Notes under the pieces: generated by a model
Databases searched by the model: none
The model's input: the letters and a program-made list of their open reading frames with translations, nothing else
Told to the model about the DNA's origin: nothing
Position numbers and translations under genes: made by a program
Source of the DNA: JAYEIA01 sp964472505
GTDB lineage: Bacteria > Bacteroidota > Bacteroidia > Bacteroidales > JAADGE01
Direction: 5' to 3'
Length of the DNA stretch: 14,386 nucleotides
NCBI GenBank assembly: GCA_964472505.1
Contig: CAYYQW010000090.1
Span: forward strand, 1-14,386
In this document: positions 7,283 through 14,386 of the stretch, piece after piece
Layout of the letters: each line of letters begins with the position of its first letter
Position numbering within the stretch: position 1 is the stretch's first letter

Positions 7283-7445
7283 GGGTATTTTGCGAAAACC
7301 TGTTTCAGAATATAACCAACAAAGATTAACACTCCATATAATTCATGTTTTTAATGATTAACTGCTTTTGTTTAGAGCTATCAATTGTTTGATGATTAAA
7401 AACTTACTGCTGTTGAATAAATACCGGAGTATTAATGTACAAATG

Positions 7446-7453
7446 TATCTTTG
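7446..7453 (+). promoter_or_regulatory. -7 box (TATCTTTG) for the DUF5916 gene
   Basis: TATCTTTG exactly matches TAnnTTTG and ends 22 bases before ATG 7476, giving a short A-rich leader typical of Bacteroidota. It lies inside the longer open frame that begins at 7368, which argues that 7476 is the real start. No TTG is present at the expected -33 spacing. Confidence 0.5.
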
Positions 7454-7475
7454 CATATTAAATACAAATACAAAA

Positions 7476-10145
7476 ATGAGAATAAAACCCACAGCAAAAA
7501 ACATATTAACACTCACAGCGTACTTTTTTTTTAGCCTGTTGTTTTCTGAAAGCTTATATGCTGACAAAGGCCTGAAAACCCCCGAAGATAATAAAGTTTA
7601 TAAGACTTACCGATTAAATAACAAAAAACCGGAAATAAACGGCCTGCCCGATGAAGATTTTTGGAGCGATTCGGGTTGGAAATCCGGCTTTACTCAGCGT
7701 AACCCAAACGAGGGAGCAAAAGCTTCACAAAATACCGAATTCAGCATTGTGTACGATGATAAGTTCATATATATAGCTTTCCGCTTGTATGATGATGAGA
7801 AAGAAAAAATTGACCGGCGCATTTCACGTCGCGATACTTGGGGCGGTGATGCCGTAGTAATTTATATTGACAGTTATTACGATAAACAAACCGCTTTTAT
7901 GTTTGGCGTAACAGCCGGCGGAGTCAAAAACGACGGCATAGCCTCCGGCAATTCGGAACAAGCCGATATGAATTGGGATCCGATTTGGTACGCAAAAACA
8001 GCACTTACCGATTACGGTTGGTCGGCCGAGATGCGAATTCCCATGACTGAATTACGCTTTCCCGAAAAAGAACGTTCGGTATGGGGGCTTCAGGCCGCAC
8101 GTTATATTTACCGAAACAATGAATATGCCTTATGGCAACACATTCCGCAGGATGAAGCCGGTTGGGCCGCTAATTTCGGTGAATTACACGGAATAACTGA
8201 TATTTCACAAAAAAAGCAAATTCAAGTTACACCCTATATATCCGGTAAATTAGATGTATATGAGGCCGATGCCGAAAACCCTTTTTCCGGCGGAGCTGAT
8301 CCGTCCGTAAATGCCGGAGTAAACGGGAAAATTGGAATTACCAATAACATGATTTTGGATTTTGCCGTAAATCCGGATTTCGGACAGGTTGAAGCCGACC
8401 CTTCCGAAGTAAATTTGAGTGCGCACGAAAGCTATTTTTCGGAAAAACGCCCGTTTTTTATTGAAGGCAAAAGCATAACCGATTACCGTATTACCGGCAG
8501 CGGCCACTCATGGACGCGCGACAACTTGCTGTATTCGAGAAGAATAGGCAGAAGCCCTCGATTTGCCCCTGTGGTTTCGGACGGCGAATATTATAAAATT
8601 CCCAATTACATTAAAATACCCTTTGCGACCAAGCTTACCGGAAAAACCAAAAACGGTTGGTCCGTTGGGATAATTGATGCCGTAACGGCTCGTACTTATG
8701 CCAAAATTGATTCGGCCGGTGAAATACGAAAAGAAAGTGTAGAGCCTTTTACCAACTATTTTGCGGCAAGAGTGCAAAAAGACATCAACAAAGGAACTAC
8801 GCAAATAGGCGGTATGATTACTGCCGTAAATCGAGACATTCAAAACAATGCTTTAAATGTACTGCCGCAAAGCGCATATACCGGCGGGCTTGATTTTAAA
8901 CAATATTTCGATGATTTTAAATATTATGTTTCCGGGAAATTCATAGCAAGTACGGTAAACGGAGATACGGAAGCCATTGATAATTTGCAACTGTCTTCCG
9001 TGCGTTATTTTCAGCGCCCGGATGCTAATCACTTGACTTATGAGCCCGACCGTAACAGCCTTTCCGGCTCCGGGGCTACTTTAGAAGCCGGCAAAGACGC
9101 TTCCAAAGGTTGGCGTTTCAGATTTAATCTGACTTATCGTTCCCCGGGCTTAGAACTCAATGATATCGGTTATCTGCGTTCTGCCGATGCGGCTTATCAA
9201 TATTTGTGGTCCGGTTATAAAATCACCGATGCTTTTTTTGTTTTTCAGACATTGGACTTCACTCTTAACCAATGGGTCGGTTGGGATCTTGGCGGCAACA
9301 AAACCATAAGCGGACAACAATTGGCGGCCAACATGCAGTTTCTCAATAAGTGGTCTTTCTATGGTAATCACGGACGTGAAGGCCAAAGCCGCTCGAATGA
9401 GATGCTAAGGGGCGGCCCCGCTTTTTTAATTCCTCCGACCAACAGTAATTTCTTGCGTTTACGTACCGACCCTACCAAAATGATTTATGCTTCCGTAGCC
9501 GCTTATCGTAAGGACGGCACGGAAGATAATTTTAGTTATCGACAACTTAGGTCAGATCTAAAGATACAACCCAATCCGCGGATAAACATAAGCATTGACG
9601 GTCGCTATAATGTTTCCAATAATGCCATGCAATATATTTCCGCTTTTGAGCAACACGATGAGTCCTTATATTTATTTGGCGAAATTGAACAAAGAACTTT
9701 TTCTTTTAATTTGAATGTTGCTTTTAATATCAGCCCCGATATTTCTTTACAATATTACGGAGCGCCTTTTGTAAGCAGTGCGCTGTATTCCGATTTCAAA
9801 AGAATTACCGACGGCACGGCACAGAATTATTACCAACGATACGCCGAATTCGGTTCCGAACAGTTGCTGTATGAAAGCATTAACGATGAGTATATTGTAA
9901 ATGCCGATCAAAGCAATGGTTTTTCATTCGGAAATCCGGATTTTAATTTTAAGCAGTTTCGTTCCAATTTTGTATTTCGCTGGGAATATCGTCCCGGCTC
10001 ACAATTTTATTTGGTTTGGTCGCAAGACAGAACCGGATCGCTCGCCGACGGCAGCTTGAGCATGGGCGAAAGTTTAGACGGCCTGTTCCGACTCAATTCT
10101 CGTGATATTTTCTTAGTCAAATACTCATACCTCATCAGCACATAA
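7476..10145 (+). CDS. Exported DUF5916 protein with CBM9-like domain, probable outer-membrane barrel
   Basis: With ATG 7476 the product is 889 residues. The frame opens at 7368, but the first 36 codons add a sequence that does not look like an export signal and would cover the probable promoter. From 7476 the N-terminus is a clean signal peptide: basic MRIKPTAKN, a hydrophobic stretch, then SLYA before ADKGLK. A CBM9-like beta-sandwich spans about residues 40-235 (KPEINGLPDEDFW, FIYIAFRLYDDE, GGDAVVIYIDSYYD, WSAEMRIPMTELRF, WGLQAARYIYR). The remainder is the DUF5916 region with FAVNPDFGQVEADPSEVNLS and FSEKRPFFIEG, followed by many alternating strands ending FLVKYSYLIST. The family is widespread in Bacteroidota. 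It is usually annotated as carbohydrate-binding family 9-like, and its biochemical role is not established. The gene is divergent from the kinase, so it could be co-regulated with it, but nothing in the sequence proves this. Confidence 0.9.
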   Translation: MRIKPTAKNILTLTAYFFFSLLFSESLYADKGLKTPEDNKVYKTYRLNNKKPEINGLPDEDFWSDSGWKSGFTQRNPNEGAKASQNTEFSIVYDDKFIYIAFRLYDDEKEKIDRRISRRDTWGGDAVVIYIDSYYDKQTAFMFGVTAGGVKNDGIASGNSEQADMNWDPIWYAKTALTDYGWSAEMRIPMTELRFPEKERSVWGLQAARYIYRNNEYALWQHIPQDEAGWAANFGELHGITDISQKKQIQVTPYISGKLDVYEADAENPFSGGADPSVNAGVNGKIGITNNMILDFAVNPDFGQVEADPSEVNLSAHESYFSEKRPFFIEGKSITDYRITGSGHSWTRDNLLYSRRIGRSPRFAPVVSDGEYYKIPNYIKIPFATKLTGKTKNGWSVGIIDAVTARTYAKIDSAGEIRKESVEPFTNYFAARVQKDINKGTTQIGGMITAVNRDIQNNALNVLPQSAYTGGLDFKQYFDDFKYYVSGKFIASTVNGDTEAIDNLQLSSVRYFQRPDANHLTYEPDRNSLSGSGATLEAGKDASKGWRFRFNLTYRSPGLELNDIGYLRSADAAYQYLWSGYKITDAFFVFQTLDFTLNQWVGWDLGGNKTISGQQLAANMQFLNKWSFYGNHGREGQSRSNEMLRGGPAFLIPPTNSNFLRLRTDPTKMIYASVAAYRKDGTEDNFSYRQLRSDLKIQPNPRINISIDGRYNVSNNAMQYISAFEQHDESLYLFGEIEQRTFSFNLNVAFNISPDISLQYYGAPFVSSALYSDFKRITDGTAQNYYQRYAEFGSEQLLYESINDEYIVNADQSNGFSFGNPDFNFKQFRSNFVFRWEYRPGSQFYLVWSQDRTGSLADGSLSMGESLDGLFRLNSRDIFLVKYSYLIST

Positions 10146-10173
10146 TTCGAATTGCTCACCGTAGTTTATCAAT

Positions 10174-10437
10174 AAACCACAAAGGACACAAAGATACACA
10201 TAGTTCTACTTTACGATCTTAAAACAAAAACAAGCTCTGAAAGGGCAAAATAGTTCTTTGAAGGTTTTAAAAGATATTCCAAATCTTTGAGATTTGGAAT
10301 ATCTAAAAATTGGGTTTATACACTGTCGATTGATAAGCCCTTAAAACCCAATTGGAACTACTTTACAATTTTATTATCACAATTTAGGGAATAGGGAGTA
10401 AAAAACTCTTTGTGTTCCTTTGTGTTCTATGTGGTTT
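10174..10437. repeat. Nested inverted-repeat element, MITE-like or structured RNA
   Basis: The outer arms are AAACCAC (10174-10180) with GTGGTTT (10431-10437), and CACAAAGGACACAAAG (10178-10193) with CTTTGTGTTCCTTTGTG (10408-10424), the latter complementary except for one extra base. Inside lie TAGTTC (10251-10256) with GAACTA (10355-10360), GGTTTTAA (10263-10270) with TTAAAACC (10341-10348), a perfect 15-bp hairpin (10272-10304), and AATTGGGTTT (10308-10317) with AAACCCAATT (10344-10353). The last pair overlaps and competes with the GGTTTTAA pair. A 16-base segment also recurs directly (10206-10221 and 10358-10373, 14 of 16 identical). No frame inside looks coding. The element sits between two convergent genes. 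Short CACAAAG-type arrays are familiar intergenic repeats in Bacteroidota, so a dispersed non-autonomous element is the first explanation. Confidence 0.55.
10272..10304. repeat. Perfect 15-bp hairpin with 3-base loop
   Basis: AGATATTCCAAATCT and AGATTTGGAATATCT are exact reverse complements around TTG. The hairpin is the core of the larger element described at 10174-10437. Reading leftward the arm is followed by TTTTAAAACC, a weak T-tract, so it could help end leftward ygfK transcripts. Reading rightward it is followed by A residues and is a poor terminator for the DUF5916 gene. Confidence 0.6.
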
Positions 10438-10465
10438 AAAAAAGTAGCGAAGGAACACCCGGATA

Positions 10466-10677
10466 ATGTTTTTTAGATACATAACCGATAAGCTTCGAAA
10501 CGAAAAACTCTGTTTTGGGAGTCACTCATATAACGTTCTAACAAACAACATATTACAGTACAACTACCATAGAATTATAGCTTATCAAAAGCCACGATAT
10601 AAGGGCTTGAGTACCTGCGAAACATTAGTAAAGCAGTTGACAAGCTCAAGAAACTAATGGCAAATCTAAAAGCTTAA
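10466..10677 (+). pseudogene. Possible decayed reading frame of unknown family
   Basis: A rightward frame from ATG 10466 contains HRIIAYQKPRYKGL and then loses its protein-like character. Near 10600-10609 a different frame takes over with EYLRNISKAVDKLKKLMANL (from 10609) to a TAA at 10675-10677. That segment looks like a charged coiled-coil C-terminus. A one-base frameshift joining the two would give about 70 residues. No family is recognised. The last bases overlap the ygfK stop codon tail to tail. Both stretches are short, so chance cannot be excluded. Confidence 0.22.
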
Positions 10678-13600
10678 CTTATTGATATTTCTTTTGCGGC
10701 CGAGAGTATGTGTTTCATCTCCAAAGCTTTTTCAAATACGGCATTTTGCACGCCGGTATATTCTTTAATTCTGAAGGTATCTTTTTCGAATTCTACTTTC
10801 GTATCATCACTTAAAAAGGACAAACCGGTTTCATTTTCAGACATTTGGTACTCAAAGCCGCCTATTTTGGAATGTAAAGTTTCCGTTTGGACATCGTAAT
10901 AATAACCGGTATCGGCTTTTTCAAATTCTGAACTGTCCAAATACAAATGCGGTTTTACTTTGTAGGGTGCCTCTTTAGTGGGACAAAAGGTATTGCAGTT
11001 GCCGCACTGATTGCACCAATCGGCTATATGAATAATCTGCTGATTTTGTGTGATACCGATTTTTTTGTCGGTAATGATTTTCCCGTTTTCCACTTTTTCA
11101 AGAAAATATTCTGTCGGCTTCGCGGCATAAGCCTGCAAAGCAAAATTCGGGCAAACCGTGGTACACACATTACAAAGTTCATCGCAAAGCAAACAGCGCC
11201 GGGCTTCTTTTTGAGCAGCTTCTTCGCTCATGCTTTCTTCCAAAAGCTCGAAATTCAAGCCTTTAAATTGAGTTTCGGAAGCGTTTTCGGCCGGCATTCT
11301 TTTGGCCTTTTTCAGTATCAGCTCGTCGATGGGTTGCGCTTCGCGTGCTTGTTTGTTTCGGGTATCGAAATCTTTGTCTTCCCGGTCAATAATGATTTGA
11401 GCGGCTTTTCTTCCGTCGCCCACGGCCTTAATTAGTGATGACGCGCCACGCATGGCATCGCCGCCGATGAATACATTGGGCAGTTTGGTTTGATAACTGC
11501 CGGGACTGCTTTCCAAATCTTTTGCATCGGCAAAATCAATATCCAAATCCTGCCCTACGGCCGGAATGATGGTATCGAAAGTCATTGAAAATTCCGAATC
11601 GGGAATCGGAACCGGTCTTCGCCGTCCGTCGCCGCCTTTTTCGCCCAAGCGCATTTTTCGCAGAAACAAGGCTTTTTGGTTTTTTTCGGCTTTTTCAATT
11701 TTTACGGGCGAAACCAATTCAGTAAGTTTCACGCCTTCCTTTATTGCGTCTAATATTTCATCCACATCGGCCGGCATTTGATCCTTGGTACGACGATACA
11801 AAATATGCACTTCGCCTTTATCTCCCACCAACCGTTTGGCTGTGCGAGCCGCATCCATGGCGGTGTTTCCTCCGCCGATAACGGCTATCTGTTTTCCGGC
11901 GGAATAATTCGGGTCGCTTTTTACTTTTTCCAGAAAAACAAGCGGGTCTGTAACGGTCTGTGCATTGGCACCCAGAATAGACAAAAATCGTGCTTTGCGC
12001 GCCCCCACGCCTATGAACACATAATCGTTATCTTCTCGTATTTTTTTGAAATCCACAGCATCAAGCGTTTGCCCGTATTTAATTTTCACGCCTTCATCCG
12101 CAATGGAAGCAATGTCAATATCCATGGCTTCATCCGTAAGTCGGAATTTGGGAATGACACTTGCCGGCATTCCGCCCGCACGTTCTTTGTGTTCGTAAAC
12201 TACGGTTTCAAAACCGGCTTTATTCATAAAATAGGCAAAGCTCAAGCCCGCCGGTCCGGCACCGATTACGGCCACTTTTTTATCTTTTGCTTCGCGATGT
12301 GCATCTGCGGCGCAAAATTCCGAATTCAATTCGGACGGATTTTGACTTTCGGTAACAAACCGTTTTATTTCTCTGATTTTTAGAGGACTGTCGTAATTGA
12401 TGCGGGTGCATTTCGTTTCACACAAATGGTCGCAAACCATGCCGGTGGTATTCGGAAACGGATTGGTACGTTTGATGACTTCAAAAGCCTTATCAAACTC
12501 ACCGCGCGCCGTATGGTACATGTAAGACGGAATATCCTGATTGGTGGGACAAGTGGTTTCGCAAGGAGCAAAAGCACAGTCGAAAATGCCCAAAGGCGTT
12601 TCGGTTTTTATGCTTGGCGCGGAAAATCCGCTGCGTTTATATTTTTTATCAATAAGAACTTGGTCGGCATATTGGTTTAGATAAGCTAATTTTTCTTCGG
12701 TATTTACTTTAGGGTTCCAAAATTCCGGCTTCCAATTCTCATTCGAAATATTTTCAATGTATTGAGCCAAACGGCCATAACCGCCGGGTTTCAATAAATC
12801 AGAACTAACGGTAACCGGCATCAGGCCGCTTTTCAGCAAATCAGCTGTATTAAAGGCATCGGCACCGCCGGAAAAGGAAATATCCAATGTGCCTTTAAAC
12901 TCGTTTTGCAGTTTACGCGCCGTATTTACCGATATCGGATGCAACATTTTTCCGCTTCCGTACATCATATCAATTTTTTCGCCGAATACATCTTTATTGT
13001 TTTGCGACTCCAGCGTGTTGGTCAGTTTCAGGCCAAATTCCACGCCTTTTTTCTTGGCAGCTTTTTGCAAATAACGGATAATTTCGAGCGCGTCCGGATA
13101 TTTTAAGTCGTGTTCAAATGCTTGGTCGGGCACATGAGTTTCAAAACCGGAATCAGCCAATATGTTATGCAAATCGTCTTTACCCAAAAGTGTGGGATTT
13201 AGCTTAACGGCCGTATGCAAAGCGTGCTCGGTAATCAGATAATCGGCAATTTGCCTTATCTCATGCGGCGGACAGCCGTGCATGGTGGACAGTGTAACAT
13301 TATCACTAATTTGCGAAGGAATTATTAAATCACTGACGCGCGGGTATATATCTTTTATTTCTTCATTTTTTTTCTGAAGTTCCGGTTCGGCATTGGTCAT
13401 TTTATCCAAAAACCATTGCACATTATCATTCATAATGCCTTTTAAATCATAACCCACGCTCATATTGAATATAAAACCCGAGCCGGCGGCAATATCATAC
13501 CCCAAAGCATCACGCAGGATGTGAAGTACAATCCAAGCATCCAAATATTGCTCAAAAGATTCCTGCAATTTAAGCTCCTGCGACCATTCGCAATTATAGC

Positions 13601-13916
13601 CTTCGTCCTGCATATCAATGCAAGGCTTGCTGACTTCTATTTCATCTAAAGTTTGAACGGTTTTCAGCTCCATAAAACGCGCACCCGCAAGCCATGCGCC
13701 CACAATATTTTGGCTCAGTTGCGTATGCGGCCCGGCAGCTACTCCGAGCGGACTTTCCAATATCTGCCCGTAACGCTTCATCCGAAAAGCATCGCCCGGT
13801 TTGGACGAAAAAAATAATTCTTTTCGCAATCCGAGATAATTATCTTTTTCATTAATTGCATTTAATGATATGCGTAGCAATTTGCGCAAAGGCAATACAG
13901 TGAAATAATCCGTCAT
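10674..13916 (-). CDS. ygfK: YgfK-type FAD/NAD(P)/iron-sulfur oxidoreductase (putative selenate reductase subunit)
   Basis: The 1080-residue protein matches the layout and length of Escherichia coli YgfK (a little over 1000). Residues about 1-420 form a dihydroorotate-dehydrogenase-like barrel (PLGVAAGPHTQLSQNIV, ELKTVQTLD, STMHGCPPHEI, SSDLLKPGGYGR). Residues about 440-850 form a GltD-like unit. It has a cysteine-rich domain (Cys447, 452, 456, 495, 499, 503), an FAD site VAVIGAGPAGLSFAYF (548-563), an NAD(P) site IAVIGGGNTAMDAA (687-700) and the late FAD motif VFIGGDAMRGASSLIKAVGDG (815-835). The C-terminal part has two ferredoxin-like clusters (Cys908, 911, 915, 918, 922 and Cys968, 971, 974, 978). 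It should pass electrons between NAD(P)H, flavin and Fe-S centres in the cytoplasm. In enterobacteria ygfK lies with ssnA and xdhD and is linked to selenate reduction and anaerobic purine breakdown. None of those partners is in this window, so the substrate is open. Confidence 0.9.
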   Translation of the reverse strand: MTDYFTVLPLRKLLRISLNAINEKDNYLGLRKELFFSSKPGDAFRMKRYGQILESPLGVAAGPHTQLSQNIVGAWLAGARFMELKTVQTLDEIEVSKPCIDMQDEGYNCEWSQELKLQESFEQYLDAWIVLHILRDALGYDIAAGSGFIFNMSVGYDLKGIMNDNVQWFLDKMTNAEPELQKKNEEIKDIYPRVSDLIIPSQISDNVTLSTMHGCPPHEIRQIADYLITEHALHTAVKLNPTLLGKDDLHNILADSGFETHVPDQAFEHDLKYPDALEIIRYLQKAAKKKGVEFGLKLTNTLESQNNKDVFGEKIDMMYGSGKMLHPISVNTARKLQNEFKGTLDISFSGGADAFNTADLLKSGLMPVTVSSDLLKPGGYGRLAQYIENISNENWKPEFWNPKVNTEEKLAYLNQYADQVLIDKKYKRSGFSAPSIKTETPLGIFDCAFAPCETTCPTNQDIPSYMYHTARGEFDKAFEVIKRTNPFPNTTGMVCDHLCETKCTRINYDSPLKIREIKRFVTESQNPSELNSEFCAADAHREAKDKKVAVIGAGPAGLSFAYFMNKAGFETVVYEHKERAGGMPASVIPKFRLTDEAMDIDIASIADEGVKIKYGQTLDAVDFKKIREDNDYVFIGVGARKARFLSILGANAQTVTDPLVFLEKVKSDPNYSAGKQIAVIGGGNTAMDAARTAKRLVGDKGEVHILYRRTKDQMPADVDEILDAIKEGVKLTELVSPVKIEKAEKNQKALFLRKMRLGEKGGDGRRRPVPIPDSEFSMTFDTIIPAVGQDLDIDFADAKDLESSPGSYQTKLPNVFIGGDAMRGASSLIKAVGDGRKAAQIIIDREDKDFDTRNKQAREAQPIDELILKKAKRMPAENASETQFKGLNFELLEESMSEEAAQKEARRCLLCDELCNVCTTVCPNFALQAYAAKPTEYFLEKVENGKIITDKKIGITQNQQIIHIADWCNQCGNCNTFCPTKEAPYKVKPHLYLDSSEFEKADTGYYYDVQTETLHSKIGGFEYQMSENETGLSFLSDDTKVEFEKDTFRIKEYTGVQNAVFEKALEMKHILSAAKEISIS

Positions 13917-13945
13917 AATTTTGTGTTAAATTTTACAGAGAACGG

Positions 13946-13953
13946 CAAAAGTA
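13946..13953 (-). promoter_or_regulatory. -7 box (TACTTTTG) for ygfK
   Basis: The minus strand reads TACTTTTG, an exact TAnnTTTG match 30-37 bases before the ygfK ATG. This predicts a leader of roughly 25 bases. The sequence 19-21 bases further upstream has no TTG. Confidence 0.45.
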
Positions 13954-14237
13954 CGGAAAATTTGAATAATATCTTTGATTTAGGCGGAGCAATTGTTTCA
14001 GAATTTAAAGAAAACGGCTAAATATTATTTTGAAGTGTTGAAGCTGTTTCTGCCTTTATATCTATGAGAAACTTTCAGTCTGCTTTGTGAAACAGTTATT
14101 ACACTATCTATAATCAGGTATTAAAAAAAATCATAAATTTGTTCTAAAGGCAGATTATCAAATAGTTAACCTGAATTGTTCGGAGACCGGCGTCATCGAC
14201 AAATAGGGTAATAAGGTAAAATTATGTAATCAAACTG
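13954..14237. other. Gene-free stretch upstream of ygfK
   Basis: No gene is supported. Two inverted repeats are visible: TCTGCCTTTA (14049-14058) with TAAAGGCAGA (14145-14154), and CTGTTTC (14044-14050) with GAAACAG (14089-14095). They overlap, so only one could form at a time. A short GC-richer patch (about 14177-14200) stands out from the AT-rich background but does not match anything I know. AATAAGGT at 14210-14217 is repeated inside the palindrome at 14263-14270. Confidence 0.4.
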
Positions 14238-14312
14238 TTTTCTACTGAGGTTAAACCCAATGAATAAGGTCTTTTAAAACCTTATTTTTGAAGTTTTAAC
14301 CTCAGTAGAAAA
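14238..14312. repeat. Two-tier 75-bp palindrome
   Basis: TTTTCTACTGAGGTTAAA (14238-14255) is the exact reverse complement of TTTAACCTCAGTAGAAAA (14295-14312). Inside, AATAAGGT (14263-14270) is the exact reverse complement of ACCTTATT (14279-14286). The two stems are separated by unpaired bases on each side, so the strand folds as a long interrupted hairpin. Neither flank has the T-tract of a terminator. Candidates are a small non-autonomous mobile repeat (REP or MITE type), a recombination or transposase-recognition site, or a cis-acting structure for the gene that may start at 14349. Confidence 0.75.
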
Positions 14313-14348
14313 ATAACACCATGATAATCAACTGTATTAACCCCGATT

Positions 14349-14386
14349 ATGCAAGTAATAATTAAGGAATTTTTTGATAAAAGTGA
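14349..14386 (+). CDS. Possible N-terminus of a rightward gene cut by the window edge
   Basis: The first in-frame ATG after a stop gives MQVIIKEFFDKS and stays open to the edge. A TATTTTTG box (14283-14290), matching TAnnTTTG, lies within the palindrome about 60 bases upstream but has no -33 TTG. Twelve codons are too few to identify a family or even to be sure this is a gene. Confidence 0.25.
   Translation, partial: MQVIIKEFFDKS

Noticed and set aside
7368..7475. Longer start for the DUF5916 protein, adding 36 residues
   Set aside because: The extension would place the TATCTTTG box inside the gene and bury the clean signal peptide that begins at 7476. The added residues have no export character.
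10261..10274. 14-base match AAGGTTTTAAAAGA shared with the complement of the 14238-14312 palindrome
   Set aside because: The core is a simple TTTTAAAA palindrome, and one such match is expected by chance in a window of this size and composition.
10174..10437. CRISPR array
   Set aside because: The repeats are inverted and nested rather than regularly spaced direct repeats, and no spacers or cas genes are present.
11778..12383. Rightward 201-codon frame antisense to ygfK
   Set aside because: It lies wholly inside the FAD/NAD(P)-binding part of ygfK, whose motifs are intact, and has no independent promoter or recognisable domain.
13923..14021. Rightward 32-codon frame with a GTG start, ending FKENG
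   Set aside because: The composition is protein-like, but the start is a rare codon, there is no promoter facing right, and the frame overlaps the probable ygfK promoter on the other strand.

Overview
The window looks like chromosomal DNA from a member of the Bacteroidota. The evidence is a DUF5916/CBM9-like outer-membrane protein, a LytS-type kinase paired with a LytTR regulator, a CarboxypepD_reg-like/beta-barrel protein, AT-rich leaders without Shine-Dalgarno motifs, and several matches to the Bacteroidota -7 promoter box TAnnTTTG. One of these matches also has a correctly spaced -33 TTG. The genus cannot be told from the sequence.

Layout. Left edge (1-660): the first 17 codons of a leftward gene that runs off the window, with a full promoter carrying a perfect 16-bp palindrome. 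Then comes a gene-free stretch, an intrinsic terminator for leftward transcription (324-379), and a 44-residue single-pass membrane protein (424-558). Next are rpe (666-1322) and a 274-residue outer-membrane barrel protein (1356-2180), both leftward and 33 bp apart. After a 289-bp spacer holding a compact GC-rich inverted repeat comes a leftward cluster transcribed in the order histidine kinase (7249-6131), LytTR response regulator (6084-5356), and a 957-residue GH13 pullulanase-like debranching enzyme (5343-2470). The gaps are 46 and 12 bp, so the three are probably one operon.

A 226-bp divergent region separates the kinase from a rightward 889-residue exported DUF5916 protein (7476-10145). 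Its tail faces that of a leftward 1080-residue YgfK-type oxidoreductase (10674-13916). Between them lie about 530 bp filled by a nested inverted-repeat element (10174-10437) and what may be a decayed reading frame. Upstream of ygfK are a -7 box, about 290 bp with no gene, a two-tier 75-bp palindrome (14238-14312), and perhaps the start of another gene at the right edge.

How the genes may work together: the kinase and regulator form a standard membrane-sensing pair, and the tight spacing to the GH13 enzyme suggests control of internal alpha-glucan (glycogen or maltodextrin) debranching. Rpe is housekeeping pentose-phosphate metabolism. The YgfK-type protein is an FAD, NAD(P) and iron-sulfur electron-transfer enzyme standing alone, without the purine or selenium genes that accompany it in enterobacteria. 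I see no phage, CRISPR, tRNA, rRNA or complete insertion sequence, and no clear new multi-gene system. The least explained items are the three palindromic elements, the solitary YgfK, the small membrane protein, and the kinase-regulator-pullulanase operon.
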